64,000 bases of DNA from JBEICQ01 sp046297395. Its GTDB lineage: Bacteria > Bacteroidota > Bacteroidia > UBA4408. Below, piece by piece: positions 17,928 to 24,786 of the stretch. A program made the translations under genes and the position numbers. Location: the NCBI GenBank assembly GCA_046297395.1, contig JBKCNM010000073.1, forward strand, positions 27,965-91,964, written 5' to 3'. The stretch's first letter is position 1. The number at the start of each line of letters is the position of its first letter. The notes below the pieces were generated by a model, which was not told the origin of the DNA, made no database searches, and worked only from the letters and a program-made list of their open reading frames with translations.

Positions 17928-18413
17928 TTATTCAGCAATAAAAATCAAAATAGCAAAAGGAATTTTTCCGTCGATGTAATACAAACCCTCTCCTGAGGGA
18001 TATTGCCCTTGTTTGAGTACTTGGTTGTGCAGGTTATACAGGGCTTTGCCGGAGGCGTACATGCCTTGCCTGATCACCATTCCGTCGAGGTTGTAAAGGG
18101 CATCACCGGAGGTATATTCCCCTTGTCTGAGAACTTTTCCATCCCAATTATACATGGCTTTTCCTGAACGATACTCTCCATCCCTGATGAGTCGTCCGTC
18201 CCAGTTACAAATGATTTTTCCGCTTTGGTAAGCACCACTGCGAAGGAATTTTCCATCCCAGTTATAAAGTACTTTTCCGGAGGCATATGCTCCTTGGTGG
18301 ATGAGCACCTGTGCGGATACTCCGGACATAAAATGGAGAATGAAGACAGCCACACAGGCAAAAAAGCGGTTTCTTCTTTGGGTTGAATTCCTTTGATTGG
18401 TTTTTATGTTCAT
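17928..18413 (-). CDS. Small secreted protein of six 19-residue repeats
   Basis: 161 residues with ATG at 18413, a basic N-terminus and a hydrophobic export segment (FFACVAVFILHFMSGVSA). The rest is six consecutive 19-residue units covering residues ~40-153 plus an 8-residue tail. The unit consensus is approximately QGxYxSGKALYNWDGKVLR: a Tyr-x-Ser-Gly turn, then a Tyr-Asn-Trp-Asp-Gly turn. It resembles MORN or toast-rack-like beta-hairpin repeats, but the period and motif do not fit canonical MORN (GxYxGxxxxGxxHGxG), so no family name is claimed. The upstream extension to 18464 adds no signal peptide. Function unknown. It is convergent with the TonB receptor. Confidence 0.75.
   Translation of the reverse strand: MNIKTNQRNSTQRRNRFFACVAVFILHFMSGVSAQVLIHQGAYASGKVLYNWDGKFLRSGAYQSGKIICNWDGRLIRDGEYRSGKAMYNWDGKVLRQGEYTSGDALYNLDGMVIRQGMYASGKALYNLHNQVLKQGQYPSGEGLYYIDGKIPFAILIFIAE
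17955..18296 (-). repeat. Six tandem 57-bp coding repeats
   Basis: Six in-frame units of exactly 57 bases (19 codons) lie inside the small secreted protein gene. They are diverged at the DNA level: recognisable by codons for YNWDG or YNLDG and YxSG, not identical copies. The array is therefore old rather than a recent slippage product. Confidence 0.85.
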
Positions 18414-18548
18414 CCTGCTGATGGAACAAATGTATGGATCAAAGTGAGAATCATGCATGAACACCTACTTGCTACATGCTATAGAAACACCGATTAGTGA
18501 ATGCATGGCAAGGAATGTTAAAAGATGATGAGGCCATCATAATCTCAT

Positions 18549-18556
18549 TAAATTTG
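18549..18556 (+). promoter_or_regulatory. -7 element upstream of the SDR gene
   Basis: TAAATTTG, a perfect TAnnTTTG element, lies 58 bases before the SDR start codon. No matching -33 TTG is obvious. Confidence 0.4.
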
Positions 18557-18614
18557 AAGAGAATTAAGCTGAAAGGACACCGGAAACAACAAAATCAAAT
18601 TAAAAAGATACCTC

Positions 18615-19370
18615 ATGGAACCCAATTTTTCAAACAAAGTAGCCCTGGTAACAGGGAGTACATTCGGCATTGGCAGAGCCGCTGCCATTGCATTTGCCCG
18701 TAGGGGAGCAAAAGTTGTGTTGGCAGATCACAAAACAGACGAGGACACAGAAAAAATCATTCGCGCTGCAGGAGGGGAGGCCTTTTTTGTTTCCTGCGAT
18801 GTGTCGCTAGAATCGGATGTAAAAAACCTGGTCTCTTCTGCAGTTGCAAAATATGGCAGACTGGATTTTGCATTCAACAATGCAGGGATTGAAGGTACGC
18901 CGGCACCAGTAACCGATTGCACAAATGAGAACTGGGACAAAACCATATCCATCAATCTGAAAGGGGTATGGTATTGCATGAAATACCAGATTCCTGAGAT
19001 GCTCAAAGCAGGTGGAGGAAGTATCGTAAATAATTCCTCTATTGCAGGATTGGTTGGCTTTGCAGGCGTTCCGGCTTATGTGGCTTCCAAGCATGGAGTG
19101 ATAGGTTTAACAAAAAATGCGGCCCTGGATTATGCCAAGCAAAACATCAGGGTGAATGCGGTTTGTCCGGGTGTGATTCATACACCAATGATTGATCGTT
19201 TTACCGGAGGCAATGCACAGGCCATCGAACAGTTAAAAGCGGGTGAACCCCTCGGGCGTTTGGGAAAACCTGAAGAGATTGCAGAGACGGTTATTTTTCT
19301 TTGCTCGGAGGGTGCCTCATTCATCACCGGACAAGCCATTGCTGTTGATGGAGGATGGGTGGCACAGTAG
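18615..19370 (+). CDS. SDR-family NAD(P)-dependent oxidoreductase
   Basis: Classical short-chain dehydrogenase/reductase, 251 residues, cytoplasmic. Seen: the cofactor motif TGSTFGIGRAAAIAFA (TGxxxGIG), LADHK after beta-2, the structural NNAG, catalytic Ser in NNSSIAG, and YxxxK in PAYVASKHGVIGLTKNAA. The C-terminal half has VNAVCPGVIHTPM and ITGQAIAVDGGWVAQ, a typical end. The acidic residue after beta-2 (LADHK) suggests NAD rather than NADP preference; that is inference. The overall pattern resembles glucose/ribitol-type dehydrogenases, but the substrate is not recognisable. It is monocistronic, followed by a 650-base gap. Confidence 0.92.
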   Translation: MEPNFSNKVALVTGSTFGIGRAAAIAFARRGAKVVLADHKTDEDTEKIIRAAGGEAFFVSCDVSLESDVKNLVSSAVAKYGRLDFAFNNAGIEGTPAPVTDCTNENWDKTISINLKGVWYCMKYQIPEMLKAGGGSIVNNSSIAGLVGFAGVPAYVASKHGVIGLTKNAALDYAKQNIRVNAVCPGVIHTPMIDRFTGGNAQAIEQLKAGEPLGRLGKPEEIAETVIFLCSEGASFITGQAIAVDGGWVAQ

Positions 19371-19998
19371 GCATTTCTCTCATCGGATTTTTTTGCCAAT
19401 GCAAAAAGACACCTCTTCTTTGCAAGAATTTTCAAGCATGGGAATAGAGTTGTCTCAATTTTCTCACTTGCTTTATATGCATCTATCGTTGAGGATTGAA
19501 ACAATGATCAACTGATTCCGGGCAAATTAAACCAGGCGAGAAAAATATTTATGTAATCAGTGAATTTTTTTTCGCAACTTCTTTCATCCTTGAAAAAGTA
19601 ATTTTTCCTTGTGTACCATAGGAAACTGAAGCCGTTCCGGTTTTTGCTGAAAAGGCAGGATGCATATCTTTTTTCTATTCCCGGAATATTGTCTAACTAA
19701 TTTAGGGATGAAACAGCTTTGGTAAATTTATTCACCATAAATCTCCTATGTTTCCAATGATAAAATATGTGCTTTTGATGAGTTGATCAGATGATACATA
19801 AAGAATTTTATTTGTTCTAAAATCACCGCTTCACAATGTCAAAGTCTTCACTCAAGCATACTCATAAACAGGTTTTTCAGTCATCCTAAACCAATGCTGA
19901 ATAAAGCCTGTTTATATCTAAAGAAAGAATTTTCTATGAGGAATTTTTTATTGAAACGGGCTTTCAATTTAGCAGTAGAATGATTAAAAAACATGCAA
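19371..19998. other. AT-rich intergenic region
   Basis: About 630 bases between the SDR gene and the 3' end of the deoC operon, clearly AT-richer than the surroundings. I find no credible gene, tRNA, terminator hairpin or tandem repeat. Short frames here are out-of-frame extensions of the SDR region. The right edge grades into the REP-like palindrome. Confidence 0.55.
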
Positions 19999-20090
19999 AT
20001 TTCTGCGTTAGGGATTGCAGCGTTTACTTTTTTGCCGGGCACAAAAGTTTGAGCGGAAAGCCCGCCCGGCTGTGCCGGGACCGCGCGATG
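19999..20090. repeat. REP-like palindromic element
   Basis: A GC-rich island in AT-rich surroundings with two nested inverted repeats. GCCGGGC (20034-20040) pairs with GCCCGGC (20064-20070), and CCCGGC (20065-20070) pairs with GCCGGG (20074-20079) across a TGT loop. The left flank TTCTGCGTTAGGGATTGCAG resembles a border I recall from intergenic repeats of other Bacteroidota; that is memory, not a search. Only one copy is visible in this window. The truncated aldehyde dehydrogenase frame runs through it and stops at 20024. Confidence 0.6.
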
Positions 20091-20971
20091 AATCTGTAGT
20101 TGATACCACCCGATCCCCCCAGGTTTTCGATGGGGTGCCCGGTTGTTTTCAGTTCCTGAAAATCGAGAATGAGGTAAGGATTTTCTGCGGTTTTTACGAT
20201 GGACTCATCATGGCAAAACAGTCGCTTTACATTTCCTGCCGATAATTCAGCTGCTTTTGCATGGTCTGTTTTTTTGCCCCGAATAATAAGCATTGCATTC
20301 ACATCCATGTGTGATGCCATGTGTGTAAGGAGTTCTTCTTTTTTTCCGGTGAGGATATTGACCACTCCACCCGGAACATCAGATGCATGGATAACTTCAG
20401 CGAGGGTGATGGCACAAAGAGGCATCATTTCAGAAGCGAGCACCACACATGTGTTTCCGCCGGCAATGATAGGAGCAAGACAGGTTACCAGTCCGAGCAA
20501 TCCACTTTGTTCGGGAGCGATAACAGCCACCACGCCCGTGGGTTCATACACCGAGAAGTTAAAGTGTGGAGATGAGACAGGATTTACAGATGAAAAAAGT
20601 TGCTGGTATTTGTCGCACCAGCCGGCATAATACACCCAACGATCGATAGCCGTATCTACCTCAAGCTTTGCTGCAGCAGCAGTTTGTCCCTGCTGTTGTA
20701 ATTCCAGAATAAATTGCATCTTTCTTCCTTCCATAAGTTCTGCGATGCGATACAGAATCTGACTTCGGTTAAAGGCAGATTTACTGCTCCAGCCTGCGAA
20801 GGCCGCTCTAGCTGCTACCACGGCATTTCTAAAATCTTTTCTGGAAGAAAGGCACATGTTTGCAATCAGTTGATTGCCGTTTTTAAGCGGGTAGTATCTT
20901 CCTGATTCAGTGCGAGGGAAAGCACCACCAATGTATATTTTATATGTTTTAAGTATTTCTGTCCTTGCCAT
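20024..20971 (-). CDS. Truncated aldehyde dehydrogenase-like protein without catalytic domain
   Basis: 315 residues that align with only the N-terminal, NAD-binding part of an aldehyde dehydrogenase (normally ~480). Seen: YIGGAFPRTESGRYY, RAAFAGWSSKSAFNRSQILYRIAELMEGR, YEPTGVVAVIAPEQSGLLG and PGGVVNILTG. The catalytic Cys segment and the Glu of the LELGGK motif are absent, so it should not oxidise aldehydes; a structural or regulatory partnership with the adjacent full-length enzyme is plausible. The natural-looking end is near LDFQELKTTGHPI (~residue 280). The last ~35 residues are read from the REP-like element and look fortuitous. It lies 9 bases after the full-length ALDH and is the last gene of the deoC operon. 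Confidence 0.8.
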   Translation of the reverse strand: MARTEILKTYKIYIGGAFPRTESGRYYPLKNGNQLIANMCLSSRKDFRNAVVAARAAFAGWSSKSAFNRSQILYRIAELMEGRKMQFILELQQQGQTAAAAKLEVDTAIDRWVYYAGWCDKYQQLFSSVNPVSSPHFNFSVYEPTGVVAVIAPEQSGLLGLVTCLAPIIAGGNTCVVLASEMMPLCAITLAEVIHASDVPGGVVNILTGKKEELLTHMASHMDVNAMLIIRGKKTDHAKAAELSAGNVKRLFCHDESIVKTAENPYLILDFQELKTTGHPIENLGGSGGINYRFIARSRHSRAGFPLKLLCPAKK

Positions 20972-20980
20972 GTGATGTGG

Positions 20981-22462
20981 TTATAGATTGATGTATGCAT
21001 GTAATCCATGTAATCCGCCTTCTCTGCCAAAGCCGCTTTCTTTGTAGCCTCCGAAAGGACTCAGGGGGTCGAATTTGTTGTAGGTATTTGCCCACACTAC
21101 TCCTGCCCTTAGTTTGGTGGTGAGATTGAAAATTTTTGCGCCTTTGTCTGTCCATACACCCGCACTTAATCCATAGGGAATGTTATTGGCTTTTTCAATC
21201 ACTTCTTCAATGGTTCGGAAGGTTTGAATGGCCAGGACGGGACCAAAAATTTCTTCCTGTACGATGCGATGACTTTGCGATGTATGCAGAAAGAGAGTGG
21301 GTTTGCAGAAAAATCCTTTAGAGGGTATAGAGCAGTTGCTTTGATACATTTCTGCACCTTCCTTGGTTCCAATAGAAAGGTAGCTCTGTATGGTATTGAG
21401 TTGGGCTTTGCTATTGATGGCGCCGATATCAGTGTTTTTATCGAGCGGGTCGCCCACCACCAGCGTTTCCATTCTGAGTTTGAGTTTTTGTATCACTTCT
21501 TCGGCCACGCTTTCTTGCACAAAGAGACGGCTTCCGGCGCAGCAAACATGACCTTGATTGAAAAATATTCCGTTGATGATGCCTTCTACTGCCTGGTTGA
21601 TGGGTGCATCTTCGAAGATGATGTTGGCGGCTTTTCCTCCCAGTTCGAGCGTTAATCTTTTGTTTGTTCCGGCGATGCTGCGCTGGATTATTTTTCCTAC
21701 TTCGGTAGATCCGGTAAAGGCAATTTTATCTATACCCGGATGATTGACAATGGCTGCTCCCGTTGAACCATCTCCGGTGATGATGTTTACCACCCCTTCG
21801 GGAAGTCCCGATTCAAGTATGATTTCAGCGAGTTTTAGTGCGGTAAGCGGAGTGGTTTCTGCAGGCTTCAGTACCACGGTATTGCCACATGCCAAAGCGG
21901 GTGCAATTTTCCATGCCGCCATGAGCAGTGGAAAGTTCCAGGGAATAATTTGCCCGGCCACACCAATAGGTGTGGGTTTGCGGTTGGGGAAGGCGTATTC
22001 CAGCTTATCGGCCCAACCGGCATAATAGAAGAAATGATTTGCAGCAAGGGGAATGTCTATGTCGCGACTTTCCCGGATGGGTTTTCCGCCGTTCATGGAT
22101 TCAATCACTGCCAGCTCTCTGGATCTTTCCTGAATCATGCGGGCGATGCGATACAGGTATTTTCCACGCTCGCGTGCAGGCATTCTGCTCCACACCTTGT
22201 CATACGCTTTACGGGCTGCTTTCACCGCATTGTCCACATCGGCAATGCCTGCCTGTGCAACAGATGCAAGCACTTTTTCATTGGCAGGATTGATGGTGTT
22301 AAAGTACTTCCCGCTTTTGGGAGCAGTCATTTTACCGTTGATAAACAACTGGTTTTTATCTTGAATTTTTATGTGTCCGGTGTCTTCGGGTGCCGGTGCA
22401 TAGGTCCATTCGCCGGCAAAACGAAAGGTGGGAATGCTTGGTGATTTTTCTTTTTTCTTCAT
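20981..22462 (-). CDS. Aldehyde dehydrogenase (NAD(P)-dependent)
   Basis: Full-length ALDH superfamily enzyme, 493 residues. Seen: IPWNFPLLMAAWKIAPALACGNTVV (cofactor-binding strand and helix), FTGSTEVGKIIQ (Rossmann turn), the general base Glu in LTLELGGKAANIIFEDA, and catalytic Cys in NQGHVCCAGSRLFV. EEIFGPVLAIQTF and PFGGYKESGFGREGG are near the C-terminus. ATG at 22462 is chosen because it overlaps the preceding stop as ATGA; the longer frame to 22621 lies inside the preceding gene. Downstream of deoC it probably oxidises acetaldehyde released from deoxyribose 5-phosphate, although the substrate is inferred only from the operon. Confidence 0.93.
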   Translation of the reverse strand: MKKKEKSPSIPTFRFAGEWTYAPAPEDTGHIKIQDKNQLFINGKMTAPKSGKYFNTINPANEKVLASVAQAGIADVDNAVKAARKAYDKVWSRMPARERGKYLYRIARMIQERSRELAVIESMNGGKPIRESRDIDIPLAANHFFYYAGWADKLEYAFPNRKPTPIGVAGQIIPWNFPLLMAAWKIAPALACGNTVVLKPAETTPLTALKLAEIILESGLPEGVVNIITGDGSTGAAIVNHPGIDKIAFTGSTEVGKIIQRSIAGTNKRLTLELGGKAANIIFEDAPINQAVEGIINGIFFNQGHVCCAGSRLFVQESVAEEVIQKLKLRMETLVVGDPLDKNTDIGAINSKAQLNTIQSYLSIGTKEGAEMYQSNCSIPSKGFFCKPTLFLHTSQSHRIVQEEIFGPVLAIQTFRTIEEVIEKANNIPYGLSAGVWTDKGAKIFNLTTKLRAGVVWANTYNKFDPLSPFGGYKESGFGREGGLHGLHAYINL

Positions 22463-23076
22463 GCAGAATAGGTTTGGTCGGCGACTGCCGAGTGAGCGGA
22501 TGAAAAATTTTCGCGGGTACCAAAAAGGGAAAGAACTTTGTCGCGTTGGAGGGCAGTTGGTGCATCGGAGAGCACAGCCTGGTAGGAAGAGAATTTCCAG
22601 TTGGCCGGAGATGCACAGCAATGGTTAATCACGGGGAGATGATGGATACGGATGATCTCGTGACGCGTCTCGGTATCATCTGAAAGTGTTTTGCAAGTGA
22701 GTTGGATTTTGCGTGATTTTTCCGGTGTAAAAAGTCCTGTGAGTAATTTATAGAGCTGCCTGTCGAACACATTGAATTGTTGAGCAGAAAGCTGTTTGTT
22801 CAGGGCGCGAATGCCTTCGAGGGTTTCGTTCTCTTCCGGAAATTTCCCTTCATTCTTAAAGTACTTAAAAAGCACCTCTTCATCGCCGAAGGAAACAATA
22901 AAAACTGCTGTACCCGGAACGATTGCAAAGGCCAGTGTTTCGGAAACAGAAGCCAGTTGTTTTCGGAAAAGCTGAAGCAAATCAAGAGCATCCTCTGCAA
23001 GGCTCCAAATTTTTTGATCGGAAGAGGCAAAAGTAAGGAGGCAGGTATGTGAGGGAAGCAGTAATTGTCTTGGCAT
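22459..23076 (-). CDS. Degenerate RayT/IS200-type (Y1) transposase relative lacking catalytic residues
   Basis: 205 residues. I recognise the backbone of the REP-associated tyrosine transposase family by eye. The end segment IHHLPVINHCCASPANWKFS and the following SSYQAVLSDAPTALQR match the family's YIHxNPVxHG...DWKFSSYxxxLSDxPTxLxR, and VLSLFGTRENFSSAH matches VxxWFGGRExFxxxH. Upstream, LAFAIVPGTAVFIVSF occupies the place of the HUH segment (AYCLMPNHFHFLI), but both His are lost. The usual catalytic Tyr before the FN(K/R)xx helix appears to be Gln in AQQFNVFDRQ. It should be unable to cleave DNA. It starts 2 bases after the deoC stop and its TGA overlaps the ALDH ATG, so it is kept in a translationally coupled operon. 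Function unknown; possibly an exapted DNA- or RNA-binding protein. Confidence 0.68.
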   Translation of the reverse strand: MPRQLLLPSHTCLLTFASSDQKIWSLAEDALDLLQLFRKQLASVSETLAFAIVPGTAVFIVSFGDEEVLFKYFKNEGKFPEENETLEGIRALNKQLSAQQFNVFDRQLYKLLTGLFTPEKSRKIQLTCKTLSDDTETRHEIIRIHHLPVINHCCASPANWKFSSYQAVLSDAPTALQRDKVLSLFGTRENFSSAHSAVADQTYSA

Positions 23077-23078
23077 GG

Positions 23079-23978
23079 TCAGTCTTTCGAAAAATAATCT
23101 GAACCCTGATAAACGCCTGTTTGTTCTTTCATGATTTGCATCAGGAGATCATTTGCCAGGCTGGATGCGCCAAAGCGAAACCATTGGTTGCTCAGCCATG
23201 CTTCTCCGAGCATTTCTTTTACCATCACGAGGTATTGCAAGGCAGATTTTGCTGTAGATATTCCTCCGGCAGGCTTGATGCCTACCATGCGACCGGTTTT
23301 GAGGTAATGGTCGCGCACGGCTTCAATCATTACATAGGTAACGGGCATGGTGGCAGCGGGAGAAATTTTTCCGGTAGAGGTTTTGATGAAGTCGGCACCG
23401 GCTGCAATGGCAAGGTCGCTGGCATGCCGCACATTGTCGAGTGTGGACAATTCTCCGGTTTCAAAAATTACTTTGAGCAAGACCTCGCCGCAGAGAGATT
23501 TGACGGAGGCAATTTCATCGAACACAAAAGCATAATTGCCGCGCAGAAATTCACCTCTCGATATGACCATGTCTATTTCGTTTGCACCCTGATCAATGGC
23601 AAACAGGGTATCGTCTTTTTTGGTGCTCCATGGTGCCTGTCCTGAGGGAAAGGCGGTAGATACAGAGGCTACCCGGATATTGGATTCACCCAGGGATGTT
23701 CTTGCTGTTTTTACCATGGAAGGATATACGCAAACGGCAGCCACAGAGGGGAGTCCGGCAAAGGCATCGTGCATGTGTGCTGCTTTGTAGCAGAGTTGTT
23801 TCACTTTTCCGGGTGTATCTCTTCCTTCGAGGGTGGTGAGGTCAATCATGTTGAGTGCCAAATGAAGGCCATGCATCTTGGATGATTTTTTTATGCTTCG
23901 CGTCTGAAAGCGCGCACATCGTTCTTCAACCATCACCTGATCTACCGTACAGGAATCGAATGTATGTCGGTTGCTCAT
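23079..23978 (-). CDS. deoC: Deoxyribose-phosphate aldolase
   Basis: Class I aldolase cleaving 2-deoxyribose 5-phosphate to glyceraldehyde 3-phosphate and acetaldehyde in deoxynucleoside catabolism. 299 residues, the longer DERA type. The Schiff-base Lys lies in DFIKTSTGK, and the second active-site Lys in VGIKPAGGISTAKSALQY. The catalytic Asp region is NEIDMVISRG, and VCVYPSMV is near the N-terminus of the barrel. ATG at 23978 (MSNRHTF) is chosen; the open frame to 24314 overlaps the vanZ-like gene and has no aldolase character. It is the first gene of deoC - transposase-like - ALDH - truncated ALDH, all spaced from -4 to +9 bases. Confidence 0.94.
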   Translation of the reverse strand: MSNRHTFDSCTVDQVMVEERCARFQTRSIKKSSKMHGLHLALNMIDLTTLEGRDTPGKVKQLCYKAAHMHDAFAGLPSVAAVCVYPSMVKTARTSLGESNIRVASVSTAFPSGQAPWSTKKDDTLFAIDQGANEIDMVISRGEFLRGNYAFVFDEIASVKSLCGEVLLKVIFETGELSTLDNVRHASDLAIAAGADFIKTSTGKISPAATMPVTYVMIEAVRDHYLKTGRMVGIKPAGGISTAKSALQYLVMVKEMLGEAWLSNQWFRFGASSLANDLLMQIMKEQTGVYQGSDYFSKD

Positions 23979-24012
23979 GTTTGTTTTGTGGTGTTGAAAG
24001 TAGTAAAAAAAT

Positions 24013-24366
24013 TTAGGATGATTTGTTCGCTGCGAGCAGCCCTGAAAAGCAACCGAAGGTATTGGCTGTAAAGTCCATCCAATCTGCGCTGCGATCGGTA
24101 AACCAGCAGGCCTGCATAAGTTCGAGGAAACCGCCGTATGCAATACAAACAGCAGTAAAAACAAGCAGCCGTTTTTTGTTTCCCTTATCGGCTTTTTTGA
24201 TGAGGATGATGAGTACAAAAAACAAAGAGGCGTGCACGAATTTATCAAATGAGAGCAGTTCGAGCCAGGAAACATGAGGAATGCTTTTTCCGGGCATTCC
24301 GCAAAGAAGGGCAATAAAAAAGGCCCAGAGAATGGGCCTGTAGTATTGTTTTAAAAGATGAATCAA
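24013..24366 (-). CDS. VanZ-like membrane protein
   Basis: 117-residue integral membrane protein with about four TM helices. The VanZ family signature is clear: FDKFVHASLFFVL (DKxxHxxxF), YGGFLELMQ (ExxQ) and RSADWMDFTANTFGCFSG (RxxDxxDxxANxxG). The family's biochemical role is unsettled; it was named for low-level teicoplanin resistance. The start is TTG at 24366, overlapping the gcvH stop in the string TTGA, so it is translationally coupled. It is the last gene of ruvA-sprA-gcvH-vanZ, an order I recall from other Bacteroidota. Confidence 0.85.
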   Translation of the reverse strand: MIHLLKQYYRPILWAFFIALLCGMPGKSIPHVSWLELLSFDKFVHASLFFVLIILIKKADKGNKKRLLVFTAVCIAYGGFLELMQACWFTDRSADWMDFTANTFGCFSGLLAANKSS

Positions 24367-24743
24367 TGTCCGAGGAAAGTTTTGTAGGCAGCAGCATCCA
24401 TCAGGGATTCAACTTCAGAGGGATGACTTAGTTCGATTTTAATCATCCAACCTTCTCCGTATGGGTCACTGTTTACTTTTTCGGGTGCACCTTCAAGCCC
24501 CGGGTTTATTTCAAGTACTTTACCGGAAACGGGCATAAACAAATCGGACACGGTTTTTACTGCTTCTACTGTACCAAACACGGCTTCTTTTTCAAGTGTT
24601 TCTCCCATGCTGTTGATGTCAACATACACCACATCTCCCAGTTCTCCCTGGGCAAAATCGGTGATGCCTATGTAAGCATGGTTACCTTCTGTTTTAATCC
24701 ATTCATGGTCTTTGGAGTAGCGGAGATTTTCTGGGAATGTCAT
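24363..24743 (-). CDS. gcvH: Glycine cleavage system H protein
   Basis: Lipoyl carrier protein of the glycine cleavage system, shuttling the methylamine group between GcvP, GcvT and Lpd. 126 residues. Seen: YSKDHEWIKTEGNHAYIGITD at the N-terminus, GDVVYVDIN, and the lipoylation site FGTVEAVKTVSDLFMPVSGK with the modified Lys in EAVKTV. SDPYGEGWMIKI follows, ending KTFLGH. ATG at 24743 (MTFPENLRYS) is chosen; the longer frame runs back into the sprA tail. Its partner gcvP is 19 kb away on the same strand. It lies 43 bases downstream of sprA. Confidence 0.96.
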   Translation of the reverse strand: MTFPENLRYSKDHEWIKTEGNHAYIGITDFAQGELGDVVYVDINSMGETLEKEAVFGTVEAVKTVSDLFMPVSGKVLEINPGLEGAPEKVNSDPYGEGWMIKIELSHPSEVESLMDAAAYKTFLGH

Positions 24744-24786
24744 GGAGCTGATGTTTTTCTGGATGCAAAGGTAAATTTTTATGCCA

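Noticed and set aside
23979..24314. 112-codon upstream extension of deoC
   Set aside because: It overlaps the VanZ-like gene out of frame, is Cys/Ser/Phe-rich and does not resemble the aldolase N-terminus.
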